NCBI GenBank assembly: GCA_029262455.1
Contig: JAJCZJ010000050.1
Location: 1-64,000 of the forward strand
Source: Deltaproteobacteria bacterium
GTDB taxonomy: Bacteria > Desulfobacterota > Binatia > HRBIN30 > CADEER01
Length of the DNA: 64,000 nt
Direction: 5' to 3'
Shown: positions 1 through 8,389 of the stretch, one piece after another
Position numbering within the stretch: the first letter of the stretch is position 1
Layout of the letters: every line of letters starts with the position of its first letter
Notes under the pieces: model-generated
What the model was told of the DNA's origin: nothing
Database searches by the model: none
The model's input: only the letters and a program-made list of their open reading frames with translations
Made by a program: the position numbers and the translations under genes

Positions 1-193
1 GCTTCGCTGCGACCTCTCAGTCGCCAACGCATGACTCGGGGCCGATGCGGTTCGCTATTCCTTCATCGTACGGATCTTTCATCCGCTTCTCCTTGCCGAT
101 TTTAATCGGCGCTTTCAGGGCGAGGCTCCGCCCGAGCCGCGCAACAATTTTGACCACGGATTGGCCTCGCCATCGCCTGGAATTGCAAACACG

Positions 194-231
194 AAAAACC
201 CTGCTCGCAAGTGCGTCGCACCCGCGAGCAG
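194..231 (-). terminator. Rho-independent terminator of the CorA-like gene
   Basis: On the minus strand, just after the CorA-like stop codon, an 8-bp perfect stem (CTGCTCGC/GCGAGCAG, 201-208 with 224-231) is followed by GG and a run of five T (194-198). Stem plus U-tract is the standard intrinsic terminator layout, correctly oriented for the upstream gene. Nothing else is evident in positions 1-193. Confidence 0.75.
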
Positions 232-248
232 AGTCCTGCATTGCGGCT

Positions 249-1148
249 TCAGTACCAACCGCGCCGTTTGAAATAGAGGACGGCAATCGCGGCTGCGCCC
301 ACGATGAGAGCAGACACGAAAGCAAATCCGTAGGGATGATCCTGCCACGGCACACCGACGTTCATTCCGAAGATTCCAGAAATCAGAGTCGGCGGAATCA
401 AGATCACCGACACCACGGTTAGGACCCGCAGCGTGTTGTTGAGCGAGTGATTCAAGAACGCTTCGTTCGCCTCGGTTATGATCTCAGCGCTATCGCGCAG
501 CCCGCGCAGTAGTGTCGTGATGTGGTCCAAGCGCTCTTCGATGTCGCGCATCAACGACGGATCCGAGCCTGGAGCGTTGGCCAACCGATTGCCGAGGGCT
601 CGCACGACATCGCGTTGTGGCTCGACGATACGTTGCACGGTCGAAACGTGCTTTTTGACCACCATCAAGTCCCGGATCATGTCGGTTCGCCCTTCTTCGA
701 CGAAGACGCATTGCTCGAGCTCTCGCACCTTGTCTCGCAAGGTATCGATGAAATCAAAACGGTCTTGCAGGATACCAACCAGGAGCTCGTAAACGATCTG
801 TTCGACTCGGGTTCTGCTTCCGAAGATGCCGTCCTTGGCGCGCTGACGAACGCCACAACCGCCGTGCAACCGTTCATCGCGTATCGAAACGAAGATTCCG
901 TCGGCAAGCAGGATCTCTACGGGCAGGGTCTCGACCTCCGTTTGCGCATCATTGAAAGTCGGGAAATACAGCACGAAGAAGGTGGCCTGGCCCATTTCCT
1001 CGATCCCCGGCCGGCCGGTCTGACGCTCGACCCGCAATCGTTGCCCTTCGTCGAGACCGAGGATATCAGCAGCACGGTCGAGTTGCTCGCCGTCGAGCTT
1101 CTCGAAATCAAACCAACGAAAGGTCTCGCAAGCCAGCGTCGGATTCAT
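249..1148 (-). CDS. corA: CorA-family divalent cation transporter
   Basis: A 299-residue inner-membrane protein of the CorA Mg2+/Co2+ (2-TM-GxN) family, expected to be a homopentameric channel for Mg2+ or other divalent metals. The N-terminal two thirds is a soluble alpha/beta and helical domain with long charged helices. The C-terminus has two membrane segments: the first ends in the hallmark GMN motif (in GIFGMNVGVPW), followed by a short loop, TM2 and a basic tail KRRGWY. Length is typical for the family. Some family members export Zn2+ or Ni2+, so the substrate is not fixed by sequence alone. It is transcribed away from position 1148, has its own terminator, and the next gene upstream is an unrelated methyltransferase. 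Confidence 0.9.
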   Translation of the reverse strand: MNPTLACETFRWFDFEKLDGEQLDRAADILGLDEGQRLRVERQTGRPGIEEMGQATFFVLYFPTFNDAQTEVETLPVEILLADGIFVSIRDERLHGGCGVRQRAKDGIFGSRTRVEQIVYELLVGILQDRFDFIDTLRDKVRELEQCVFVEEGRTDMIRDLMVVKKHVSTVQRIVEPQRDVVRALGNRLANAPGSDPSLMRDIEERLDHITTLLRGLRDSAEIITEANEAFLNHSLNNTLRVLTVVSVILIPPTLISGIFGMNVGVPWQDHPYGFAFVSALIVGAAAIAVLYFKRRGWY

Positions 1149-1244
1149 CGTGCGCTTCCCCTCTCGCCTGAATGGCGATCCCTCAATGCCGGAGCGCGAG
1201 TTGCGCCACGTAACCGATCATCACCGCCTCGCGAGGCGAGGCTC

Positions 1245-2021
1245 CTACGCAGCCCTTCGAGCAATGACATACCCAAATCCAATCCAACGTCCACCATCGA
1301 CCTCGAGCATACGAGGGATGCGCTCCGGATTCGCCTTACACTCCACGTCGTGGGCCGCAAACTCCAACCACCACTCCCACCCATCCGGAGCGTAGCCCGA
1401 CTCGACAATCTCGAATCCAGCTGCGAGGAAGTCATCCTCGACCTGCCCGATACTCGTCAGACAATCGCCGAAGGTGATGATCCCGTCAGAAAGGAAGGGT
1501 GCGAGCTCTGGCGGCGGCTCACCGCCCAGGTGCATCGGCTCCGCCAGTCCAAAAAGCCCGCCCGGACGAAGCACTCGTCGTACCTCAGCCAAACATGCGC
1601 GGTAGTGATCCACACCACCGAGGCCGCGAAGCATCTCGAACGCCGTCGTCGAGTACGCCGCATCGAAAGAGACGTCGGCGAACTTGAGATCCGGCACGCC
1701 CAACTGCAGGCCGAGCACTCGGTCTGCAACCCCCCAACGATCGGCGTTGCGACGCAGATGATCGACGAACGGTCGGTGGTCACAATCGGGATAGAAGTCG
1801 TCCAACCACGGATCGACCGCGACCACCATCGAGCCGTACTCCTTGGCAAGAAAACACGTCTGCTCGCCCTTGAACACGCCGATGTCCAGAAGCCGCGTAT
1901 CCGGACGAAGGTCCAGCTTGTCGGCAACGAACTCGGCAGTCCGCAAAGCTCCTGGACCACTACAGCGCGAGTAAATGGAATCGAGATCTAGGTATTTCGT
2001 TGCTCGTGGATAGGAATTCAC
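1245..2021 (-). CDS. Class I SAM-dependent methyltransferase
   Basis: A 258-residue protein with a Rossmann-type SAM-binding fold. Motif I reads LLDIGVFKGEQTC (around residues 39-51), with an acidic motif II (VVAVDPW) and a motif IV-like region (FDAAYSTTAFEML), followed by LRPGGLFGLAEPMHLGG, the usual post-motif strand of Methyltransf_11/25 proteins. The motif I glycines are partly replaced (DIGVFKGE), as in many divergent members. The substrate cannot be read from sequence. It is probably co-directional with the CorA-like gene but separated by about 95 bases and not clearly an operon. A short palindrome (GCCTCGCGAGGC near 1227-1238) follows the stop codon. Confidence 0.8.
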   Translation of the reverse strand: MNSYPRATKYLDLDSIYSRCSGPGALRTAEFVADKLDLRPDTRLLDIGVFKGEQTCFLAKEYGSMVVAVDPWLDDFYPDCDHRPFVDHLRRNADRWGVADRVLGLQLGVPDLKFADVSFDAAYSTTAFEMLRGLGGVDHYRACLAEVRRVLRPGGLFGLAEPMHLGGEPPPELAPFLSDGIITFGDCLTSIGQVEDDFLAAGFEIVESGYAPDGWEWWLEFAAHDVECKANPERIPRMLEVDGGRWIGFGYVIARRAA

Positions 2022-2199
2022 CCGGTCATCCCTAGCAGCCCGTTGAACGACAGAACACGCGCTGCAAGCCGGGCCACCACTTGGGACGCCCGAATCAGCT
2101 CAGGGCCGATGGAAAGTCCCAGCATCGTCCAAAACCGGAAATCTGAAGAAAATACAGATTCCAGGCAATTTTTCGCCAGGCTCGAGCGTCCATGCGTAC

Positions 2200-2216
2200 G
2201 TGGGATAATTACCCAC
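2200..2216. promoter_or_regulatory. Candidate operator palindrome
   Basis: GTGGGATAATTACCCAC is a near-perfect dyad with GTGGG/CCCAC arms around an AT core. It lies 31 bases upstream of the haem peroxidase start in the 226-base gap between divergent genes, a suitable place for a dimeric regulator. No cognate regulator gene is adjacent. Function is inference. Confidence 0.35.
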
Positions 2217-2247
2217 ATATTTAATTTCACTTCAGAAAGGGGCTACA

Positions 2248-3960
2248 ATGGACAACAATCGGCGATTCTATCGAGCTGCAGCAATGTTTCTCGGTCTCCT
2301 GCTCTTCAACGGGCCAGAGATCGGCGCGCAAACGCGCGAGGGGCGACTGAGAATGCGGCGAACACGACCGGGCGAGGACGTCTCCCCGGCTCGTCGGATC
2401 AACCGCCAGCGGCGGCGCAGGAACGCGGAACCGGCAACAGGCAACCGAACCTTCGACGGTAGCAACAACAACCTCCGGCATCCGGATCTCGGTTCGTCCG
2501 AAAGCCAACTCCTGCGCACGACAGAGCCGCACTACGAAGACGGCATCTCATCACTGGCGGGACAAGATCGACCCGGTCCAAGAGAGATCAGCAACGCTGT
2601 GTTCGCCCAGGAGGCATCGGCGGCCAACTCTGCCGGGGCATCTGACTATCTGTGGCTTTGGGGCCAGTTCGTCGACCACGACATCGATCTGACCGACGGT
2701 ACTGACCCGCCCGAAGACGCTTCGATCGAGGTTCCCTCGGGAGACTCGTTCTTCGATCCCTTCTCGACTGGGGAACAATCGATCGCGCTGAACCGATCAA
2801 TCTACGATGAAGACACAGGCACCGACCGGCACAACCCCCGCCAGCAACTCAATGAGATTACCGCATGGATCGACGCTTCCAACGTCTATGGTTCCGACGC
2901 CGAGAGAGCGACGGCCCTACGAGCGAACGACGGTAGCGGCCAACTCCTGACCAGTGACGGCGAGCTCCTACCCTTCAATGAGTTGGGTTTGCCAAACGCG
3001 GGCGGCGACTCGTCGAGCCTCTTTCTTGCCGGCGACGTTCGAGCCAACGAGCACGCCGGCCTGACCGCGATGCATACTTTGTTCGTACGCGAGCACAACC
3101 GCCTGGCTCGCGAGATCGCGGAGGGCGACCCGCACTTGTCTGGCGAAGAGATCTACCAACGCGCCCGCGGTATTGTTGGCGCGCAGATGCAGGTCATCAC
3201 ATACAACGAGTTTCTTCCTGCGCTTCTAGGCGAGGAGGCATTGCGCCCATACCGCGGTTACCGCAGCAGGGCGAGAGTCGGCATCGCCAACGAGTTCTCA
3301 ACCGGCGCGTACCGCTTCGGTCACAGCGCGCTGAGCCCTACGTTGATTCGAATCGATGCGAACGGCAGCGAGATCGCCGAGGGCCACCTGGCGCTGCGCG
3401 ACGCTTTCTTTGCGCCGCAGCGGCTCACCGACGAAGGAGGCATCGAGCCCCTACTGCGCGGCATGGCAGCGCAAACCTGCCAAGACATCGACACTTTCGT
3501 GGTCGACGACGTTCGCAACTTCCTCTTCGGCCCGCCCGGATCTGGCGGCTTCGACCTGGTCTCGCTCAACATTCAACGCGGTCGCGACCACGGTCTCGGT
3601 TCCTACAACCAACTCCGCGAAGGCTACGGCCTCCGCCCCGCCCGAGACTTCGAAGACATCACTTCGGATCCGGACGTCGCAGAAAAGTTGCGCGCCGCGT
3701 ACGGCGACGTTGACTTGGTCGACGCGTGGGTCGGTGGCCTCGCAGAAGATCCAATCCGCGGAGCACTCGTCGGCGAGTTGGTCTTCAACATTCTGCGCCA
3801 ACAGTTCGAGCTACTACGCGACGGCGACCGCTTTTGGTACGAGCGAGTATTCAGAAGCGATGAACTCCGACAGTTGGAGGACACTCGTCTGTCTGACGTG
3901 ATTCGCCGCAACACGACCATCGACGACGAGATCCAAGACAGCGTTTTCTGGACCCATTGA
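2248..3960 (+). CDS. Secreted animal-type haem peroxidase
   Basis: A 570-residue member of the animal (An) haem peroxidase superfamily (peroxicin/peroxinectin-like bacterial branch). A hydrophobic signal peptide (about residues 9-27, cleavage near IGA-QT) precedes an unusual Arg-rich segment (about residues 33-60). Catalytic signatures are intact: WGQFVDHDI with the distal His near residue 144, FVREHNRLA, the proximal-His motif YRFGHSAL, and the signature LNIQRGRDHGLGSYNQLR. It should bind covalently attached haem and oxidise halides or phenolics with H2O2 outside the cytoplasm. The ATG at 2248 follows an AGAAAGGGG ribosome site. It is monocistronic: the next gene is 160 bases on, after a GC hairpin. 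Length and motif order match bacterial members, which are sporadically distributed. Confidence 0.9.
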   Translation: MDNNRRFYRAAAMFLGLLLFNGPEIGAQTREGRLRMRRTRPGEDVSPARRINRQRRRRNAEPATGNRTFDGSNNNLRHPDLGSSESQLLRTTEPHYEDGISSLAGQDRPGPREISNAVFAQEASAANSAGASDYLWLWGQFVDHDIDLTDGTDPPEDASIEVPSGDSFFDPFSTGEQSIALNRSIYDEDTGTDRHNPRQQLNEITAWIDASNVYGSDAERATALRANDGSGQLLTSDGELLPFNELGLPNAGGDSSSLFLAGDVRANEHAGLTAMHTLFVREHNRLAREIAEGDPHLSGEEIYQRARGIVGAQMQVITYNEFLPALLGEEALRPYRGYRSRARVGIANEFSTGAYRFGHSALSPTLIRIDANGSEIAEGHLALRDAFFAPQRLTDEGGIEPLLRGMAAQTCQDIDTFVVDDVRNFLFGPPGSGGFDLVSLNIQRGRDHGLGSYNQLREGYGLRPARDFEDITSDPDVAEKLRAAYGDVDLVDAWVGGLAEDPIRGALVGELVFNILRQQFELLRDGDRFWYERVFRSDELRQLEDTRLSDVIRRNTTIDDEIQDSVFWTH

Positions 3961-3973
3961 ATTCGAGACACAC

Positions 3974-4007
3974 CAGGGCCGGTAGCTCAACCGAGCCGCC
4001 GGCCCTG
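3974..4007 (+). terminator. GC-rich hairpin after the haem peroxidase
   Basis: CAGGGCCGG (3974-3982) pairs perfectly with CCGGCCCTG (3999-4007) 14 bases after the peroxidase stop. There is no U-tract, so it may act as a weak or factor-assisted terminator or an mRNA 3' stabiliser. Confidence 0.5.
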
Positions 4008-4124
4008 AGACCCGAGCGATCGCGCTGACATCTCAACCCCAAGACTTGGTTTCGTCTCATTTCGTCCGAGAAAAAGCGTGGCCTCGAAACTGGATAAAAA
4101 AGGCAGGAGGTGCTAGGCAGGCCC

Positions 4125-4574
4125 ATGCCCCAAAAAGACACCGGGAAGAGCTGGATCCCAGGGCGGCAGCGTCGCTTCACCTCCCCTTGGCTCTCTATCG
4201 CAGTCGGAGCAATCCTACTCGCGATCACCCTGCCGTCACCGGGAAGTGCCGGCAACACCGACCCCGGCTGTTGCGTGTGCGATTGCAGGAGCCAACCGGC
4301 GACAACTTCCCAGCAGCAACCAGAACCGACGATCGTCGCTGGGCAGGGTGCACTATGCGTCGATACGGTTCGGCAACTCTGCGGCTCCTTGTGCTTTCAG
4401 GCAGGCTGCCAAGAGCTTTTCGCCGGCAACGAGTGCGCCGCAGTCGCCGGCTGCCCGCAAGCCGGAGGGGGCCATATGGCGCCGCTCGCTTCGCCGCTAG
4501 TCCTGGCAGCAATCGGAGCAGCACTCGCAGGGCTGGGCATCTACGCAGTCAGTCGACCCAAGTCACACAGCTGA
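4125..4574 (+). CDS. Small Cys-rich secreted/membrane protein, unknown
   Basis: A 149-residue protein I do not recognise. After a basic N-terminus, a hydrophobic segment (about residues 20-42, ending SPGSAG) looks like a signal peptide. The mature part opens with CCVCDC, then a Gln/Pro/Ser linker, then six further Cys, with spacings suggesting disulfides or a metal site. It ends in a hydrophobic helix (LVLAAIGAALAGLGIYAV) and a short basic tail SRPKSHS, a layout like C-terminal membrane-anchor or sorting signals. The ATG at 4125 is chosen; a GTG at 4110 overlaps the AGGAGG (4105-4110) and would leave it no ribosome site. It stands alone between the peroxidase and a convergent thiolase gene. 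Confidence 0.55.
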   Translation: MPQKDTGKSWIPGRQRRFTSPWLSIAVGAILLAITLPSPGSAGNTDPGCCVCDCRSQPATTSQQQPEPTIVAGQGALCVDTVRQLCGSLCFQAGCQELFAGNECAAVAGCPQAGGGHMAPLASPLVLAAIGAALAGLGIYAVSRPKSHS

Positions 4575-4629
4575 GACGGCGGCGGTAGCAGTAACCCGTG
4601 ATATCGAGATCTACATATCGCTCCGGAAT

Positions 4630-4662
4630 ACCGGGGGTGCCGAAGGTGTCGGCACCCCCGGT
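4630..4662. terminator. Strong bidirectional hairpin between convergent genes
   Basis: A 14-bp perfect inverted repeat, A-CCGGGGGTGCCGA / TCGGCACCCCCGG-T, with a 5-base loop (AGGTG). It sits between the stop of the Cys-rich gene and the stop of the thiolase gene on the other strand. No clear U-run follows on either strand, but position and stem strength suit a shared terminator. Confidence 0.6.
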
Positions 4663-4667
4663 GAAAA

Positions 4668-5831
4668 TTAGATACGTTCGATGATCGTTGCGTTGGCCAT
4701 GCCGCCGCCTTCGCACATGGTCTGCAGTCCGTAGCGGCCACCGGTACGCTCGAGCTCGTTCAGCAGCGTCGCCATCAGCTTGGTGCCCGAACAGCCGAGC
4801 GGATGCCCGAGGGCGATCGCACCGCCGTTGACGTTGACCTTGTCCATGTCCGCGCCTAGCTCTTTCTGCCACGCCAACACGACCGAGGCGAAGGCCTCAT
4901 TGACCTCAAACAGGTCGATGTCGCCGATCGACATTCCGGTCCTCTCGAGGATTTTCTTGGTCACCGGCAGCGGTCCCTTGAGCATCGTCACCGGATCCGT
5001 ACCGGCGAGCGCAAAGGCGTGAAAACGCGCCCGCGGCTTGAGACCGAGCTCTTTCGCCTTCTCCTCGCTCATGACCAACACGGCCGACGCACCGTCGGCG
5101 ATCTGCGACGAGTTACCGGCCGTGATCTTGCCGTCTTCTTTGAAGGCGGGCTTCAACGTGCCGAGCTTGCCGACATTGGTATCGGCTCGGATCCCCTCGT
5201 CCGCGGTCATCATCTCTACCTTGTCGCCGACCTTGACCGGCACCGGGACGATTTCGTTCTTGAAGCGCCCTTCTTCCGTCGCCTTCGCAGCCAGCTGCTG
5301 TGACCGCGTAGCGAAGGTGTCGAGGTCCTCCCGCGTGAAGCCGAACTCGTCCGCTATCATGTCAGCACCGATGCCCTGCGGAGGCAGGCCCGACTCCTTA
5401 TAGCGATCGAGCATCGACTGCGGGAAGGGAAATCCCATCCCTTCCACGATCGAGGCTCCCATCGGAGTGCGACTCATTACCTCGACGCCGGCTGCGACAA
5501 CGACATCGTAAGAGCCGGCCATGACACCCTGGGCGGCGAAGTGAAGCGCCTGCTGCGAGCTGCCACATTGGCGATCGACCGTCGTAGAAGGAACCGACTC
5601 GGGCCAGCCGGCCGCCAGCACAGCGTTGCGGCCAATGTTGATCGCCTGCTCGCCGACTTGCATGACGCACCCCATGATCACGTCATCGACGATCGCAGGA
5701 TCGAGGTTGTTGCGCTTCTCCAAAGCCTTGAGGACGTGGGCAGCGAGATCAACTGGGTGCCAGGTGCTCAACTTCCCATTGCGCCTGCCACCGGGAGTCC
5801 GAACGGCGTCTACGATAACGGCTGTAGCCAT
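4668..5831 (-). CDS. Acetyl-CoA C-acyltransferase (thiolase)
   Basis: A 387-residue thiolase, catalysing either thiolytic cleavage of 3-ketoacyl-CoA in beta-oxidation or condensation of two acetyl-CoA. The nucleophilic Cys (about residue 89) is in VDRQCGSSQQALHFAAQ; the His of GHPLGCSGT and second Cys of that motif are present, with the C-terminal glycine-rich signature MCEGGGMANATI. Length and motifs are those of the acetyl-CoA acetyltransferase family, and the closest recalled relatives are mycobacterial FadA-type degradative enzymes. A strong hairpin follows its stop. No other beta-oxidation gene is adjacent, although thioesterase, enoyl-CoA hydratase and SDR genes occur elsewhere in the window. 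Confidence 0.92.
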   Translation of the reverse strand: MATAVIVDAVRTPGGRRNGKLSTWHPVDLAAHVLKALEKRNNLDPAIVDDVIMGCVMQVGEQAINIGRNAVLAAGWPESVPSTTVDRQCGSSQQALHFAAQGVMAGSYDVVVAAGVEVMSRTPMGASIVEGMGFPFPQSMLDRYKESGLPPQGIGADMIADEFGFTREDLDTFATRSQQLAAKATEEGRFKNEIVPVPVKVGDKVEMMTADEGIRADTNVGKLGTLKPAFKEDGKITAGNSSQIADGASAVLVMSEEKAKELGLKPRARFHAFALAGTDPVTMLKGPLPVTKKILERTGMSIGDIDLFEVNEAFASVVLAWQKELGADMDKVNVNGGAIALGHPLGCSGTKLMATLLNELERTGGRYGLQTMCEGGGMANATIIERI

Positions 5832-6079
5832 GGTGTTTCTCCTTCTCTACTTTTCAATTCGGGGTCGGAACTGTCGGGACGATCGGAAAGACCCGGGCAA
5901 CCTCGCAAAGGATCGTCACAGCTATGAATATCGGTTTCACCACATGGCTCAACTCCCCAGCCTCAGAGCAAAGTCATGGCCAAAAGCAGCGGGATCCATT
6001 TACATTGCGACTGCATGGTAAATCCCATATGGTGTCCGCCGGTTCGAATCACCTTCGGACGTACTAGAAAGGGCTCACC

Positions 6080-7726
6080 ATGAGTACAGCAGTTGAGGAT
6101 TCAGCCACCCCCGAGGCTACCGGCGATCGTCAATACCCGGGCGGATCCGCCCCGCCGGTGCTCTCCGGATCGTGGCCCCTGCTCGGACACTTGCTCGAAT
6201 TGCGCAAGCGTCCGATCGAGCTGTTTCAACGCGTTCGCGACGAACTAGGCGAGATCGGCGAGGTCAACTTCGCCGGAAACCGCGTCGTCATGCTCATGGG
6301 CGAGGAAGCACAGGAAGCCTTCTTTCGCGGCTCCGAAGAGCAACTCGACCAGGCCGCCGCCTACCCTTTTATGACTCCTATTTTCGGTCAGGGGGTCGTA
6401 TTCGACGGCACGCCCGAACAGCGCAAGCAGGCGCTGCGGAACCAGTCACTGAAAGCCGAATTCATGAAGGGTCATGCCGACACCATCTCGCGTGAGGTCC
6501 ACCGAATGATGGACTCACTCGGTGACAGCGGCGAGGTCGACCTGCTCGACCTGTTTTCCGAGCTCACCATGTACACCTCCAGCGCATGCCTGATCGGCAC
6601 CGAGTTTCGCGAAGAGCTGACCGCCGAATACTACAAGACCTTCTACGAGCTCGAAAAAGGGACCGACGCCATCGCCTACGTCAACCCGGACCTGCCGCTG
6701 CCGGTTTTCCGCAGCCGCGACCGCGCCCGGCAACGCCTGGTCGCCCTGCTCACAGAAGTCTTCGAAAGGCGCCAGGCGAATCCCGACTCGCAGCAAGAAC
6801 TCTTCGACATCCTACTCACGCTGCAAGACAAGAACGGGCAATCGCGCTACAGCGTCGATCAGATCACCGGCATGTTCATCTCCTTGATGTTCGCCGGTCA
6901 CCACACCACGTCGGGCACGGCCGCGTGGACCTTGATCGAGCTACTCAAGAACCCCCATGTACTCGGCCCTGTCATCACCGAGCTCGACGAGCTCTACGCC
7001 GATGGGCGCGACATCAGCTTCCAGGCCCTGCGCGCAATTCCGCTACTAGAGAGGGCCATTCTCGAGGCGCTGCGCCTACACCCACCGCTAATCATCCTGA
7101 TGCGCAAGGTTATGTACGACTTTCACTACAAGGGCTGGACCGTGCCCGCCGGCAAGTTGGTCGCAGTTTCGCCAGCGGTCTCGAACCGAATGCCGGAGTG
7201 CTTTGCCGACCCCAATCGCTACGATCCAACTCGCTACGAGGAGGGGCGGGAGGAAGACAAGCAGCTCTTCGCGTGGATCCCCTTCGGCGCGGGGCGCCAC
7301 CGCTGCGTCGGCGCTGCCTTTGCCATGATGCAACTCAAGGCCATCTTCAGCGACTTACTACGAGAGTACGAGTTCGAGCTTTCCCAGCCCCCCGAAACCT
7401 ATCGCAACGATCACTCCAAAATGGTGGTGCAACTCGAGCAACCTTGCCGCGCACGCTATCGAAGACGAGCCAAGCAAGCGATCGCCGCAAGTAGTACGGC
7501 CTCGAAAGCGACGCTCCCTCCCGGCGCCTGCCGAATCAAGGTCGACCTGGATCTCTGCCAAGGCCACGGGGTCTGCGCTGACGAAGCGCCGGAGGTATTC
7601 GGCCTCGACCCAGATCAGAGCAAAGTGATCGTCCTCAACAAGACACCCGGGCCCGAACAGCGCGATCTCGTCGATCTCGCGGTCAAACACTGTCCGACGC
7701 GGGCACTGAAAATCACCGAAGAGTGA
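6080..7726 (+). CDS. CYP51-type sterol 14-alpha-demethylase fused to ferredoxin
   Basis: A 548-residue two-domain protein. Residues about 1-460 form a cytochrome P450 with the CYP51 hallmark I-helix MFAGHHTTSGTAAW (near 270-282), ExxR in ILEALRLHPPL, and haem-Cys motif FGAGRHRCVGA (near 400-410). The stretch around YRNDHSKMVVQLEQP closely resembles mycobacterial CYP51. After a basic, Ala/Ser-rich linker, residues about 483-548 are a small ferredoxin with CQGHGVC and a final HCP, the pattern of P450-partner [3Fe-4S] ferredoxins. CYP51 removes the 14-alpha-methyl of lanosterol-type sterols; a CYP51-ferredoxin fusion is known from Methylococcus capsulatus. A self-supplied electron carrier and sterol-like substrate are therefore inferred. 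No sterol cyclase is in the window. Confidence 0.9.
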   Translation: MSTAVEDSATPEATGDRQYPGGSAPPVLSGSWPLLGHLLELRKRPIELFQRVRDELGEIGEVNFAGNRVVMLMGEEAQEAFFRGSEEQLDQAAAYPFMTPIFGQGVVFDGTPEQRKQALRNQSLKAEFMKGHADTISREVHRMMDSLGDSGEVDLLDLFSELTMYTSSACLIGTEFREELTAEYYKTFYELEKGTDAIAYVNPDLPLPVFRSRDRARQRLVALLTEVFERRQANPDSQQELFDILLTLQDKNGQSRYSVDQITGMFISLMFAGHHTTSGTAAWTLIELLKNPHVLGPVITELDELYADGRDISFQALRAIPLLERAILEALRLHPPLIILMRKVMYDFHYKGWTVPAGKLVAVSPAVSNRMPECFADPNRYDPTRYEEGREEDKQLFAWIPFGAGRHRCVGAAFAMMQLKAIFSDLLREYEFELSQPPETYRNDHSKMVVQLEQPCRARYRRRAKQAIAASSTASKATLPPGACRIKVDLDLCQGHGVCADEAPEVFGLDPDQSKVIVLNKTPGPEQRDLVDLAVKHCPTRALKITEE

Positions 7727-7826
7727 GGGCCGCAGGCGCGTCCCCATACCCGACTCGGTACGACGGAAAAAACAAGAGCTTCTCGACGACTCCAGAACAA
7801 AGCTGGTATGACGAGCTTCTTCGACC

Positions 7827-8357
7827 ATGGCGACGCGTCCGACACTTCACCTGATCTCCGGCCTCCCATGCACTGGCAAGACTACTTACGCCAAGAAGCT
7901 CAGTATTGAGCGCGATGCCGCCTACTTCTCGCTCGACTACTGGTTGCTCACGAGCTTTGGGCGATACCCCGTCGACGTCGTAGGGCACGGAGAGCACGTG
8001 CGGCGTGTCTACGCATGTCGCGAACTCATTTGGAGCGCTGCAACCGAGCTCCTACTTCGCGGCGCCGACGTTATCCTCGACGATGGCTTTTTCCTTCAAA
8101 GCGATCGAGTACAACACATCAACTCAGCAAACGAAGTTGGCGCGGCAGCCACCATTCACTTCGTCAACACGCCAGACAATGAAGTGCGCAGCCGCGTCGC
8201 CGCGCGAAACAACAGCCCCGGCACATCGCACTTTGAGATCGCGACTGACGCGCTGGATGCCTACATCGCATTCTTTGAAACACCCACAGCCGAGGAGGGT
8301 GCCGCACTCCTCGTCATCGACGGTTCATCAAGGCCGCGACCCAAACACTCCCCTTAG
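7827..8357 (+). CDS. P-loop kinase-like protein (AAA_33/zeta-toxin-like)
   Basis: A 176-residue cytoplasmic protein with a Walker A motif near the N-terminus, ISGLPCTGKTTYAK (about residues 10-23), and a following acidic strand segment (AAYFSLDYW) typical of small nucleotide or sugar kinases grouped as AAA_33. An arginine-containing lid segment (RSRVAARNNS) is near residue 118. Relatives include phosphotransferases conferring chloramphenicol resistance, polynucleotide kinases and uncharacterised ATPases; the substrate cannot be assigned. No antitoxin-like partner is adjacent, which argues against a zeta toxin. It is 100 bases downstream of the CYP51 fusion and converges on the outer-membrane protein gene. 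Confidence 0.75.
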   Translation: MATRPTLHLISGLPCTGKTTYAKKLSIERDAAYFSLDYWLLTSFGRYPVDVVGHGEHVRRVYACRELIWSAATELLLRGADVILDDGFFLQSDRVQHINSANEVGAAATIHFVNTPDNEVRSRVAARNNSPGTSHFEIATDALDAYIAFFETPTAEEGAALLVIDGSSRPRPKHSP

Positions 8358-8389
8358 CCGTGAGTGCGAGCGCTCCGATTCCGACGACA

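Noticed and set aside
522-1991. Long open frame on the plus strand (489 codons)
   Set aside because: It lies antisense to the CorA-like and methyltransferase genes, which have clear family motifs. Its translation has no recognisable domain.
6037-6062. tRNA-like GGTTCGAATC box
   Set aside because: The sequence around it does not form a T-arm stem or acceptor stem, and no D-arm or anticodon arm fits upstream. At most a short GTCCG/CGGAC hairpin.
7827-8357. Zeta toxin or toxin-antitoxin system
   Set aside because: The protein has a P-loop kinase pattern, but there is no small epsilon-type antitoxin gene beside it. A general small-molecule kinase is more likely.
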